Assembly (NCBI RefSeq): GCF_017086365.1
Contig: NZ_CP070969.1
Coordinates: forward strand, 2,914,001-2,978,000
Origin: Paenibacillus tianjinensis
GTDB lineage: Bacteria > Bacillota > Bacilli > Paenibacillales > Paenibacillaceae
Length of the DNA stretch: 64,000 bases
Direction: 5' to 3'
Shown: piece by piece, positions 25,470-33,618 of the stretch
Layout: each line of letters begins with the position of its first letter
Numbering within the stretch: the first letter of the stretch is position 1
Notes under the pieces: generated by a model
What the model saw: the letters and a program-made list of their open reading frames with translations, nothing else
What the model was told of the DNA's origin: nothing
The model's database searches: none
Program-made: the position numbers and the translations under genes

Positions 25470-25505
25470 GCTGCAGACCCTTTAATAGGGCGTGCAGCCG
25501 TTTTT
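25470..25505 (+). terminator. Orphan terminator-like hairpin
   Basis: GCTGCA-CCCT / AGGG-TGCAGC stem followed by CGTTTTT on the plus strand. No plus-strand gene ends nearby; it lies upstream of ydeI and of the ROK gene. Confidence 0.5.
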
Positions 25506-25627
25506 ACGTATAGGGGGCGAGTAGACAATTTTCAGCTTTTGTGATAAAAATGCAGTACAATTGAACCGTTGTAAGCTGCACCATATGCATACATACAATT
25601 ATGATGAACAAAGAAGGGTGCTCCTGG

Positions 25628-26218
25628 ATGACAAATGATACCAAGAATCCTAAAGTTGAGTTTTTTTTCAGTAAAGCCGATAAGTGGAGTGAAGAATTTG
25701 CGAAGCTGAGAATGATTATGCTTGACTGTCAGCTGACCGAAGAACTGAAGTGGGGTGTACCTTGCTACACCTTTCAGAATGGAAACATTCTGTTAATTCA
25801 TGGATTTAAGGAATATTGTGCGGTTCTATTTGTAAAAGGGGCTTTGCTGCGTGATGTCCACGGGATTCTAACTCAGCAAACTAAGAATGTACAGGGATCA
25901 CGTCAGATCCGGTTCACGAGTGTTACAGAAATAACGGAGCTGGAGCCCATGTTGAAAGACTATATTTACGAGGCGATAGAAGTAGAAACCGCCGGGCTGA
26001 AAGTGGAGTTTAAGACTACAGAATCCGATATCCCTGAAGAACTTCAGTCCAGGTTTGCTGAACTCCCTGGCTTTCAGGCTGCTTTTGAAGCATTAACACC
26101 CGGCCGGCAACGGGCATATATTCTTTATTTCACAGCTCCTAAACAATCCAAAACGCGGGCAGCAAGGGTCGAAAAATATACACCGCATATTCTGGATGGA
26201 AAAGGATTAAATGATTAA
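25628..26218 (+). CDS. ydeI: YdeI/OmpD-associated family protein (DUF1801)
   Basis: 196 aa from ATG 25628; GAAGGG lies upstream, and the B. subtilis homologue starts at the same residue (MTN...NPKV). Landmarks are LDCQLTEELKWGVPCYTF, LIHGFKEYCAVLFVKGALL, RQIRFTSVTEI in the DUF1801 fold, and the C-terminal LTPGRQRAYILYF shared by OmdA-like proteins. The similarity to B. subtilis YdeI runs along the whole length. The biochemical function is not established in the family. The gene stands alone. Confidence 0.88.
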   Translation: MTNDTKNPKVEFFFSKADKWSEEFAKLRMIMLDCQLTEELKWGVPCYTFQNGNILLIHGFKEYCAVLFVKGALLRDVHGILTQQTKNVQGSRQIRFTSVTEITELEPMLKDYIYEAIEVETAGLKVEFKTTESDIPEELQSRFAELPGFQAAFEALTPGRQRAYILYFTAPKQSKTRAARVEKYTPHILDGKGLND

Positions 26219-26342
26219 ATCGTCTTTGGGGGTGGGGTTAGCTCCCCCCCGCAAATGGATTCCAATGGTGGATGTTCTCCACTTCAATGAACCGGCTGGC
26301 TATGAGCATTTGATGCGGAAATTAATAGAAACTGCACACAAT

Positions 26343-26356
26343 TGTAAACGCTTCAA
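26343..26356. promoter_or_regulatory. CcpA cre site before the GH5 gene
   Basis: TGTAAACGCTTCAA matches the cre consensus TGWAARCGYTWNCW at 13 of 14 positions, 28 bp before the GTG start. Confidence 0.65.
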
Positions 26357-26384
26357 TTCCATTTGCGAAAGGGTGTCTTCTTAG

Positions 26385-28007
26385 GTGAATGACAAATTAA
26401 GCAATTCGAGAGTCAAAGGTTTTCTGAGAGCAGAGGACAGATCAATTGTGAACGAAGAAAGCGAAGAAATTATTCTATCCGGCTGGGGGCTCGGCAACTG
26501 GCTGCTTCCGGAAGGGTACATGTGGACGACAGACGGGAACAGCAGATTTGACAGACCCCAGAGAATCGAGGCTGTTATCCGTGAATTAACCGGTTCGAAA
26601 TATTCCGAGCAATTTTGGAACGCATTCAGAAATAACTATATCACCAGAGAAGATATCAGGATAATGGCTGAGCAGGGATATAACTCGATCCGGATTCCGT
26701 TCAACTGGCGTATTTTAATGGAGAATGAGCCGGGAATCGCGTGGAAGGAAGAAGGCTTTCAGCTGATTGACCGCTGCTTGGACTGGTGCGAGGAATTTAA
26801 GCTCTATGCCTTTTTGGATTTGCATGGTGCGCCGGGCGGGCAGACGGGTCAGAACATCGACGACTCTATCGATGATGTGCCGAGGCTGTTTATAGATGAA
26901 GACAGCTGGAATAAGGGGATCGCCCTTTGGAAGCAGCTTGCAGACCGGTACAAGGACCGCTGGATTGTCGGCGGATACGACCTGCTTAACGAACCGATCA
27001 AAACACCTGGACCAGGGAAAGACTTTGAATATTTAGTCCCTAAGCTTGTGCGGTTTTATGAAGAAGCCATTGCAGCGATCCGGACCGTGGATAAGAAGCA
27101 TATGCTATCGATTGAAGGCCATCACTGGGCAACAGACACCAGCATTTTCTTCAAAAAATATGATGACAACATGGTTGTGCATTTTCACAGATATGCCTGC
27201 TACCCGGAGATCAGCTCTTTTTATGAATTCCTGGAAGTATCCGAAAGGCTGAATGCACCTCTGTGGTTAGGGGAAACAGGTGAGAATCTCAATGAATGGT
27301 ACACAGCGCTCTATCCGCTCGCCGCGGAATTGAATATTGGGTATAATCTTTGGCCGTGGAAAAAAATGGACACCAAGAATTCGCCATACTCGGTTAACCT
27401 GCCTGAGGGTTGGGACCAAATCATGGAGTATACCAGAGGGGGAATCCACCCGGGTTACGAACAGGCCTGCCGCATCTTCGATCAATATCTGGAGAACATG
27501 AAGATCGGAAACTGCAGGTATAATGCTGAAGTTACAAATGCGGTGTTTCGAATTCCGGGATGTTCCGTCCGGGCGACAGACTTCGATGAGCTTCCGGGGA
27601 AAGGGGTGGCCTATAGCGGCTTGCGTACGGAAGGAAATCATTATAATTACCGTTCCCGGACAGGGATGCGTATTGTGGAGGACAGCAAATTGGAAGGTCT
27701 TCAGAAACGGTTCTTCTTCGACATTTTGTGGGACCGGTTTGTCCTTGAGCTGCAAGGCGGGGAATTCGCTGTATATACGATAAACGATACAACAGAGGAC
27801 AGCAGTCTCTCATTTGTATATAGTGCTGATCAGCCCGTCTCAGTAACGGTGCTCCAGGATGAACGGGTGTTGGTTACGCTGGATCTGCTTTCTAGTGGAA
27901 CCAAACAAACCATAGCTCCGGTTTCTTTATCCAGCGCTAGTACATCGAAGATCAAAATTAGGGTCGATTCTGGCTGTATGTTACTAGAAAAAATAATTTT
28001 TCATTAA
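26385..28007 (+). CDS. Glycoside hydrolase family 5 (glucanase-like) with C-terminal carbohydrate-binding-like domain
   Basis: 540 aa from GTG 26385, with AAAGGGTG 9 nt upstream. The catalytic barrel spans ~30-370. SGWGLGNWLLPEGYMW near the start resembles the GxNLGxWL motif of exo-beta-1,3-glucanase-type GH5 enzymes. The acid/base is Glu203 (DLLNEP) and the nucleophile is Glu297 (LWLGETGE). The C-terminal ~150 residues (from FDELPGKGVAYSGLRTEGN) look like a CBM6-type beta-sandwich. No signal peptide is seen, so it probably acts on imported oligosaccharides, or is exported in another way. The cre site just upstream indicates carbon catabolite repression. Confidence 0.83.
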   Translation: MNDKLSNSRVKGFLRAEDRSIVNEESEEIILSGWGLGNWLLPEGYMWTTDGNSRFDRPQRIEAVIRELTGSKYSEQFWNAFRNNYITREDIRIMAEQGYNSIRIPFNWRILMENEPGIAWKEEGFQLIDRCLDWCEEFKLYAFLDLHGAPGGQTGQNIDDSIDDVPRLFIDEDSWNKGIALWKQLADRYKDRWIVGGYDLLNEPIKTPGPGKDFEYLVPKLVRFYEEAIAAIRTVDKKHMLSIEGHHWATDTSIFFKKYDDNMVVHFHRYACYPEISSFYEFLEVSERLNAPLWLGETGENLNEWYTALYPLAAELNIGYNLWPWKKMDTKNSPYSVNLPEGWDQIMEYTRGGIHPGYEQACRIFDQYLENMKIGNCRYNAEVTNAVFRIPGCSVRATDFDELPGKGVAYSGLRTEGNHYNYRSRTGMRIVEDSKLEGLQKRFFFDILWDRFVLELQGGEFAVYTINDTTEDSSLSFVYSADQPVSVTVLQDERVLVTLDLLSSGTKQTIAPVSLSSASTSKIKIRVDSGCMLLEKIIFH

Positions 28008-28030
28008 AGGCACTTTTGTTTGTCTTAAGA

Positions 28031-28621
28031 TCACAAATGTGAAAACAGTAGATAAACTGCTACAATAATTAATGAGCCCCCCATTATAATGTTAAAAGTC
28101 CTCATGCCGTTTTTCACCTTCGTGAGGAATTGCAACTTGGATCCCAGCAGGGCCCAGGCAGCAAGTGACAGATAACATATGAAGAAATAAATACTTACAA
28201 AAATAACAAGCAATGAAAGCGATGAATTTAAACCAAACGAAGTTACACCGGAAAGACAAGCAATCCAAGCCTTGGGATTAAGCCATTGCATAAAAAAACC
28301 ATGACGATAACGCGGCAGCTGTTCCTCCTTGTATTCAATTTCCGGACGGGATACCATAATTTTATAGCCTATATAACTCATATATCCTGTCCCAGCATAC
28401 CTTAGAATTTCGTAAAAGACAGGAGCTTGTGCTACTAAATTGGATATCCCTAAACCAACAGCAGACAGTAAAAACGTAAATCCAATGGTTGCTCCAGATA
28501 CTAAAGGAAACGAGCGCTTGAAGCCATAATTAACTCCAGCTGCAAGAATCGTCATGTTCACCGGGCCTGGGGAAATGGACATGGATAATGAGAATAAGCA
28601 CATTGCAAGCAAAACTGTCAT
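28031..28621 (-). CDS. LysE/RhtB-family amino acid exporter
   Basis: 196 aa, start ATG 28621 with AGAGGAG 9 nt upstream. The N-terminus contains the family motif SMSISPGPVNMTILAAGVNYGF. About six hydrophobic segments follow, with the conserved QWLNPKAWI in the middle. It exports amino acids or related metabolites; the substrate is unknown. It is divergent from a LysR gene, the classical arrangement of exporter and its activator, but that LysR gene is broken. Confidence 0.85.
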   Translation of the reverse strand: MTVLLAMCLFSLSMSISPGPVNMTILAAGVNYGFKRSFPLVSGATIGFTFLLSAVGLGISNLVAQAPVFYEILRYAGTGYMSYIGYKIMVSRPEIEYKEEQLPRYRHGFFMQWLNPKAWIACLSGVTSFGLNSSLSLLVIFVSIYFFICYLSLAAWALLGSKLQFLTKVKNGMRTFNIIMGGSLIIVAVYLLFSHL

Positions 28622-28757
28622 GAATACACACTCCTCTTACAGTCTTTCTGGAGTTACTATAGTCTATCAAACAACAAACCGTCCAATTTCAAGTTCTGAT
28701 GGGATCGATCAGAAAAATGGATGGTTCAGACAAATATTTCAAAGGAGGACTGGTACA

Positions 28758-29593
28758 TTGGAGCTATATCAATTGAAAACTTTTATTAAAATAGCCCAAA
28801 CAGGCAACTTAACCGAGGCTGCAGCACAGCTAAATACGAGTCAGCCGGCAGTGAGTGCCCACCTCAAATCCTTAGAGAAGGAAGTAGGGTTCGCTCTCTT
28901 TCACAGATCGTCCAAGGGAATGACAATTACTGAAAAAGGCTCACAGCTGATTGTAGAAGCGCAAAATATACTCTCTTCCATCGATAAATTTCAACTTAAG
29001 GTGAATGAGTTAAAGGAAAATCAAGTCGATCACATTCGAATCGGGGTGAATACAGAGGGTCATATCCTTCGTATAGCGAAATTGATCAAGTACATTTCAG
29101 AATGCCTACCAGTTCCAATATAAAAGCAGGTTTTTACTATGGTAATATCGCACATCCCTCCATTAAGTCTATCAAACTGCACTCCTTCAGGATGATTGTA
29201 GTATATCCCAATAGTTGGGATGTGCCGGAAGATGGGTTGTCTCTTGAATATTTTGCGGAGAAACCGTGGATCTGGACAACACAAAACTGCCCCTTCTATA
29301 AACAGTCCATCGACTATTTCCTGCAGCAGGATATCGTTCCAGAGCGAATTATGTATGTAGATGATGAATCGTTGATTGGAAATTTGGTTCAACAGGAAAT
29401 CGGTTGTTCATTACTGGCGGAACCAATAGCCATGCGGTTTGCAGAAGACAATAGGCTGAAATTATGGAAGGGCATTGATCTCCATGTAGATCTGCATTTT
29501 GGTTATGCAAAGGATAAACAAAGTGAACCAGTCCTGCTTGAAATAGGCTCAATAGTGGACAGAATCTGGAAAGAGACCTTAAGTGAGGGCTAG
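28758..29593 (+). pseudogene. LysR-family regulator with internal deletion and frameshift
   Basis: It starts at TTG 28758, 9 nt after AAAGGAGG (28741-28748). The first frame encodes a normal LysR HTH (MELYQLKTFIKIAQTGNLTE, STSQPAVSAHLKSLE region) and the linker, then goes off frame after KLIKYISE and stops at 29121-29123. The rest of the effector-binding domain continues in another frame from TSSNIKAGFYYG (about 29104) to the TAG at 29591-29593. About 20-25 residues are missing compared with intact LysR proteins. The simplest reading is a deletion not divisible by three around 29095-29105. The divergent LysE exporter is the probable former target. Confidence 0.75.
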
Positions 29594-29623
29594 GCGGCGT
29601 CTTACAGCTGCTTAGCTTTTTTT
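29589..29623 (+). terminator. Terminator after the LysR pseudogene
   Basis: GCTAGGCGGC pairs with GCTGCTTAGC (two G-T pairs), followed by seven T. Confidence 0.75.
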
Positions 29624-29676
29624 GTTAATCTGCTTTCTATTGACACAAAGGTGTCTTTCTTCTCTATCGACTTAAC

Positions 29677-29715
29677 TAACACGGTATGTTATTATGATAA
29701 ACTGATAACGTGTTA
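29677..29715. promoter_or_regulatory. Inverted repeat upstream of the ABC transporter operon
   Basis: TAACACG (29677-29683) and CGTGTTA (29709-29715) form arms about three helical turns apart, flanking a TATGAT -10-like sequence (29693-29698). Possible operator; unproven. Confidence 0.35.
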
Positions 29716-29767
29716 CCGAACTAAAGCGCGGGGCATCATATGTAATTTTACTAGGGGGATTAGAAAG

Positions 29768-30538
29768 ATGAAGAGACGTAGATTATGGGTACTATTGGCA
29801 GCGGCGGCAATTTCAGTGGTCGCAGGCTGCTCCAATTCAGGAGGTAATGACGGCAAGCTGGTGATCGGTATAGATGATAAGTTTGCTCCAATGGGCTTCC
29901 GGGATGACAACAACGAAATTGTCGGTTTCGATATCGATTATGCGAAAGCAGCGGCGGAGAAGATGGGTAAAGAGGTAACCTTCCAGCCGATTGACTGGTC
30001 AGCCAAGGAATCCGAACTGAACAGTGGACGTATTGATATGATCTGGAACGGATATACGATCACTGACGAGCGCAAGGAAAAGGTATTATTCACCAAGCCT
30101 TATCTGGAGAACAGCCAGGTAGTAGTCGTGCTTGCGGATTCAGAGCTTGCGAAGCTGGATGATCTGGCCGGGAAAGAAATCGGACTGCAAAGTCTTTCGT
30201 CGGCTGCAGATGCGCTGGAAGCCAGCCCGCTAAAAGCAAAGATTGCCGGTGTGTCCGAATTCCCGGACAATGTTCTTGCACTGACGGATCTGAAATCCAA
30301 ACGTCTGGATGGCGTGGTGATTGACGAAGTGGTGGCCAAATATTATATGTCAAAAGAAACAGATACTTACAAGCTGCTGGATGAATCTCTTGCCCCTGAG
30401 CAATACGGCATCGGCATTAAAAAAGGCAATGAGGCTTTGCTGACTGAGCTGCAGAAAGCACTTGATGAACTAAGCAGTGACGGAACGGCGGCTGAAATTT
30501 CTACAAAGTGGTTTGGCGAGAATAAAGTACTGAACTAG
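29768..30538 (+). CDS. Amino acid ABC transporter, substrate-binding lipoprotein
   Basis: 256 aa from ATG 29768 (GGGGGAT upstream); longer in-frame starts would bury the signal peptide. MKRRRLWVLLAAAAISVVAGC is a lipoprotein signal peptide in form, with the lipobox Cys at residue 21, so the mature protein is anchored outside the membrane. The SBP_bac_3 fold follows: IGIDDKFAPMGFRDD, GFDIDYAKAAAEKMG, WNGYTITDERKEKVLFT. These are typical of polar amino acid or cystine binders. First gene of a three-gene operon with permease and ATPase. Confidence 0.88.
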   Translation: MKRRRLWVLLAAAAISVVAGCSNSGGNDGKLVIGIDDKFAPMGFRDDNNEIVGFDIDYAKAAAEKMGKEVTFQPIDWSAKESELNSGRIDMIWNGYTITDERKEKVLFTKPYLENSQVVVVLADSELAKLDDLAGKEIGLQSLSSAADALEASPLKAKIAGVSEFPDNVLALTDLKSKRLDGVVIDEVVAKYYMSKETDTYKLLDESLAPEQYGIGIKKGNEALLTELQKALDELSSDGTAAEISTKWFGENKVLN

Positions 30539-30567
30539 ATTGTTACCTTTAGGAGTCGGTTGAAGAA

Positions 30568-31227
30568 ATGAATATCGATTATATTATCAAGATAGCCGGG
30601 CCGATGCTGGAGGGTGCGCGGACAACGGCCCTGCTGTTCCTGATTGTCATTATATTATCCATTCCGCTCGGAATGCTGGTCACACTCTTGGCCAAAAGCC
30701 GGGTTAAGCCGCTGGCCTGGATTGCGCATACCTATGTTTACGTCATGCGCGGAACACCGCTTTTGCTGCAGCTGCTATTCTTCTGTTTCGGCCTGCCGCA
30801 GATTCCGGTGATCGGACAGTATCTGGTTATGGACCGCTTCGCTGCGGCCTGTCTCGGCTTTATTCTTAATTATGGTGCTTATTTTGCTGAAATTTTCCGC
30901 GGCGGGCTGCTTTCGATTGATAAAGGGCAGCATGAAGCGGCTAAGGTGCTAGGACTCAGCAAATGGCAGACTCTCCGTAAGGTAATTCTCGCCCAGATGT
31001 TCCGGGTCGCGCTGCCTGCCGTAGCCAATGAATCCATTACATTGGTCAAAGACACTGCATTACTCTATGCTGTAGCCGTACCGGAGCTGCTGAATTATGC
31101 AAAGACTGCAGTGAACCGTGACTTTACGGTAACCCCGTTTGTCGTTGCCGGCGTGATTTATTTGCTGATGACCCTGGTGCTGACCTTATTCTTCAAAGCA
31201 CTGGAAAAACGTTTCAAATTTGAGTAG
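30568..31227 (+). CDS. Amino acid ABC transporter, permease
   Basis: 219 aa with about five membrane segments of the HisM/GlnP type. The typical opening is GARTTALLFLIVIILSIPLG, followed by the YVMRGTPLLLQL motif. The EAA loop that contacts the ATPase reads GQHEAAKVLGLSKWQTLRKV. It is 29 nt after the binding protein gene and 15 nt before the ATPase gene. It forms the membrane channel of the importer. Substrate specificity follows the binding protein and is not known. Confidence 0.9.
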   Translation: MNIDYIIKIAGPMLEGARTTALLFLIVIILSIPLGMLVTLLAKSRVKPLAWIAHTYVYVMRGTPLLLQLLFFCFGLPQIPVIGQYLVMDRFAAACLGFILNYGAYFAEIFRGGLLSIDKGQHEAAKVLGLSKWQTLRKVILAQMFRVALPAVANESITLVKDTALLYAVAVPELLNYAKTAVNRDFTVTPFVVAGVIYLLMTLVLTLFFKALEKRFKFE

Positions 31228-31242
31228 AAGGACTGTCCAACT

Positions 31243-31986
31243 ATGAGTAGTATGATTGATGTCAAACAATTACAGAAATCGTTCGGCAGCCTTGATGTGC
31301 TGAAGCAAATTACCTTTGAGGTGAACCCGGGAGAAGTCGTAGCAGTGATTGGGCCTTCCGGCTCAGGTAAGAGCACAATGCTGCGGAGTCTGGTGCATCT
31401 CGAGGAAGTAACCGCCGGCAGCATCTTCATTCACGGCAAGCCGCTGGTAGAGAACGGTAAATATGCCGGGCATGCGGCGATCAGAGAGATCACCGCAAGC
31501 ATGGGGATGGTGTTTCAGCATTTCAATCTGTTCCCTCACCTTACTGTGCGGGGCAATCTCGAGCTTGCTCCAAGAACGCTCAAACGGGAGAACCCGCAGG
31601 TGATTACAGCCAGAAGCAGCGAGCTGCTCTCCAAGGTAGGCCTTGCAGATAAGGCGGATGTGTATCCGTCCATGCTGTCCGGCGGACAGAAGCAGCGGGT
31701 AGCGATTGCCAGAGCGCTCATGCTGAATCCGGATATTCTGCTTTTTGACGAGCCGACCTCGGCACTGGATCCCGAGCTGACCGGCGAGGTACTGCGTGTG
31801 ATCCGCCAGCTGGCAGAGGAGAACATGACGATGATCATTGTGACCCATGAGATGAGTTTTGCCCGCGATGTGGCGGACCGTATATTCTTTATGGACAACG
31901 GGGAGATTGCCGAATCGGGCACGCCAGAGCAGATCTTTGGCAGTCCAAAGCTGGAGCGTACCCGGTTGTTTTTGAATCAGGAGTAA
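31243..31986 (+). CDS. Amino acid ABC transporter, ATP-binding protein
   Basis: 247 aa. All ABC ATPase motifs are intact: Walker [10 protein letters not shown] (about residue 33), Q-loop [11 protein letters not shown], signature [15 protein letters not shown], Walker B ILLFDEP, and the switch His in IIVTHEM. It is of the GlnQ/polar amino acid class by its [14 protein letters not shown] opening. Last gene of the operon, ended by the hairpin at 32006-32036. Confidence 0.92.
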   Translation: MSSMIDVKQLQKSFGSLDVLKQITFEVNPGEVVAVIGPSGSGKSTMLRSLVHLEEVTAGSIFIHGKPLVENGKYAGHAAIREITASMGMVFQHFNLFPHLTVRGNLELAPRTLKRENPQVITARSSELLSKVGLADKADVYPSMLSGGQKQRVAIARALMLNPDILLFDEPTSALDPELTGEVLRVIRQLAEENMTMIIVTHEMSFARDVADRIFFMDNGEIAESGTPEQIFGSPKLERTRLFLNQE

Positions 31987-32005
31987 TACAATAGGGCATT
32001 TGGTA

Positions 32006-32036
32006 AGGTGCATAGCGGCTGCTATGTACCTTTTTA
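32006..32036 (+). terminator. Terminator after the amino acid ABC operon
   Basis: AGGTGCATAGC / GCTATGTACCT stem with GGCT loop followed by TTTT. Confidence 0.8.
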
Positions 32037-32068
32037 ACATTAATAAACATGAATGGGCATGCATGGTT

Positions 32069-32097
32069 TTGACAGTGGACACAAGGAATGAGAAAAT
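32069..32097 (+). promoter_or_regulatory. Candidate promoter of the yojF-bshB2 operon
   Basis: TTGACA (32069-32074), 17-nt spacer, GAAAAT (32092-32097), 79 bp before the first ATG. Confidence 0.5.
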
Positions 32098-32175
32098 AAC
32101 ATTTCGAAGCAGTAAGCGCATTGAAGGAACAATGATGATGTTTCTGAGCAGATTTCGTACATTTGGAGGTATACA

Positions 32176-32484
32176 ATGAATCAGCGTTTTCGGATTACAC
32201 GATCTATGCAGGACAACCTTCCGGAGCAAGCAATCACTTTGGAAGAATGCAAACAGTATTTTGCGTCCCAGCCTGACTTTACGTATTCACAGTCTTTTTC
32301 CGTTAAAGGACCAGAGAGCATCATGACCATCGAGGGGGATTTTTTTATGTGGAGGCTTGGGGACAGCGAAATCCCTTTCCGGTTATATGGGGGAGATCTA
32401 TATGTAGCTCTTTCAGCCGAAGCCATCGTTCCCAAAATGCTTGAGATTGCAACGGATTTGCGTGCAGATGTAATTGAAGGATAG
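32176..32484 (+). CDS. Conserved hypothetical protein preceding yojF
   Basis: 102 aa; TGGAGGT lies 6 nt before the ATG. Composition is that of a small soluble alpha/beta protein: EQAITLEECKQYFASQPDFT, GDFFMWRLGDSEIPFRLYGG, DLYVALSAEAIVPKMLEIAT. There are no metal-binding or catalytic motifs I can recognise and no signal peptide. It is 25 nt upstream of yojF and probably in the same transcript, so a link to bacillithiol or redox metabolism is possible but unsupported by its sequence. Confidence 0.7.
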   Translation: MNQRFRITRSMQDNLPEQAITLEECKQYFASQPDFTYSQSFSVKGPESIMTIEGDFFMWRLGDSEIPFRLYGGDLYVALSAEAIVPKMLEIATDLRADVIEG

Positions 32485-32509
32485 ACTACCAGACAACAAG
32501 GAGGCTACT

Positions 32510-32857
32510 ATGCAGCTGATAAACCCGCAAGACATCCAGAACAGGATCGACCAGCTTACCGGTCAGGACCTGTTCATCCATCTTGAACTCACGACAGGTG
32601 CCTATGCCAATCACTTGGACAGTACGAGACATCCGGCGTCAGCATTCATCAGTAATGCAGGCATCCGTTATACCCATGGTTCGATCTCTGGAACAGGCCC
32701 ATACCGGGTCGGCTTAAAGACGGAGCAGGGCTGGGTATATGCTGAAGGCCTTACCCATGTAGATGAGACTGAAACTGAACGGCTTATCATGGCCGGGCAC
32801 GACAGTCAGGGTAAACTGGTCGTCGCCCTGCAGCTGAGCCGGGACAAATTCGAATGA
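32510..32857 (+). CDS. yojF: YojF family protein (DUF1806)
   Basis: 115 aa from ATG 32510, 5 nt after AAGGAGG. It matches the small DUF1806 family of B. subtilis YojF: INPQDIQNRIDQLTGQDLFI, HLELTTGAYANH, FISNAGIRYTHGSISGTGPYRVGLKT, GWVYAEGLTHVD. The function is unestablished. In Bacillus it is the immediate partner of yojG (bshB2), the same order as here, where 20 nt separate it from bshB2. Confidence 0.85.
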   Translation: MQLINPQDIQNRIDQLTGQDLFIHLELTTGAYANHLDSTRHPASAFISNAGIRYTHGSISGTGPYRVGLKTEQGWVYAEGLTHVDETETERLIMAGHDSQGKLVVALQLSRDKFE

Positions 32858-32877
32858 AAGCGGAGGTGCATGCAGCT

Positions 32878-33564
32878 ATGAAACCTAAACAAGCGGGACA
32901 TCAGCGCATCTTAGTGGTGTTGCCCCATCCCGATGATGAATCCTTCGTTGCCTCAGGAACGCTGGCCAAGTACATAGAAGGTGGAGCGATAGTTACTTTT
33001 GCCTGTCTGACACTTGGAGAGATGGGCCGTAACATGGGCATTCCTCCCTTTGCGAACCGGGTCACCTTGCCTGCAATCCGCAAACTGGAACTCGAAGCAT
33101 CCTGTAAGGCAATTGGGATTCAGGATTTAAGAATGCTTGGCTTTCATGACAAAATGATCGAGTTTGAAGACAAGGAACTGCTGGATGCACAGATTATGGC
33201 ACTGGTAAAGGAGCTGAACCCTTCGCTGGTCATTACTTTCTACCCGGGATTCAGTGTGCATCCGGATCATGATGCAACCGGTGCCGCGGTTATCCGCACG
33301 ATTGGCAAGCTTCCTTCAGCAGAGCGGCCGCTGGTTTATTGCAGCGCATTCGCGAGCAATCACGAGCAGATGATTGGGAAGGCGGATGTAACCATAGACG
33401 TGACCGCGTTTCTTGACAGAAAGATGGCGTCGATTCAGGCGCACCGTTCGCAGTTCCAGGCAGCGGAGCTCGTTGGCAACCGGGAGCTGTCTGATGAAGA
33501 AATCCGTATGCGGTTCGGCACGGAGCAATTCTGGACGTACCGGTTCGATAACTCTCACGAATAG
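32878..33564 (+). CDS. bshB2: Bacillithiol biosynthesis deacetylase BshB2
   Basis: 228 aa from ATG 32878, which follows GGAGGTG at good spacing; the upstream in-frame ATG (32854) overlaps the yojF stop. PIG-L/LmbE deacetylase fold: the zinc-binding PHPDDE motif at residues 16-21, TLGEMGRNMG, and the second metal motif HPDH (PGFSVHPDHDATG). It removes the acetyl group from GlcNAc-malate during bacillithiol synthesis (YojG in B. subtilis). The yojF-bshB2 order supports the assignment. Bacillithiol conjugate amidases are close relatives, so the alternative is detoxification. Confidence 0.85.
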   Translation: MKPKQAGHQRILVVLPHPDDESFVASGTLAKYIEGGAIVTFACLTLGEMGRNMGIPPFANRVTLPAIRKLELEASCKAIGIQDLRMLGFHDKMIEFEDKELLDAQIMALVKELNPSLVITFYPGFSVHPDHDATGAAVIRTIGKLPSAERPLVYCSAFASNHEQMIGKADVTIDVTAFLDRKMASIQAHRSQFQAAELVGNRELSDEEIRMRFGTEQFWTYRFDNSHE

Positions 33565-33576
33565 GGAACATAATCC

Positions 33577-33612
33577 AACAAGGGAGTGGCAGACCTCTCC
33601 CTTGTTTTTGTT
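33577..33612. terminator. Terminator after bshB2, shared with the convergent MFS gene
   Basis: AACAAGGGAG / CTCCCTTGTT stem followed by a T-rich run. Confidence 0.8.
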
Positions 33613-33618
33613 TTATTT

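Noticed and set aside
26226..26252. GGGG/CCCC hairpin between ydeI and the GH5 gene
   Set aside because: Homopolymer pairing without a T run; not convincing as a terminator.
31363..32229. 288-codon open frame on the minus strand across the ABC ATPase and the following gap
   Set aside because: Most of it is antisense to the ATPase gene, it crosses that operon's terminator, and the translation looks random (His/Cys-rich).
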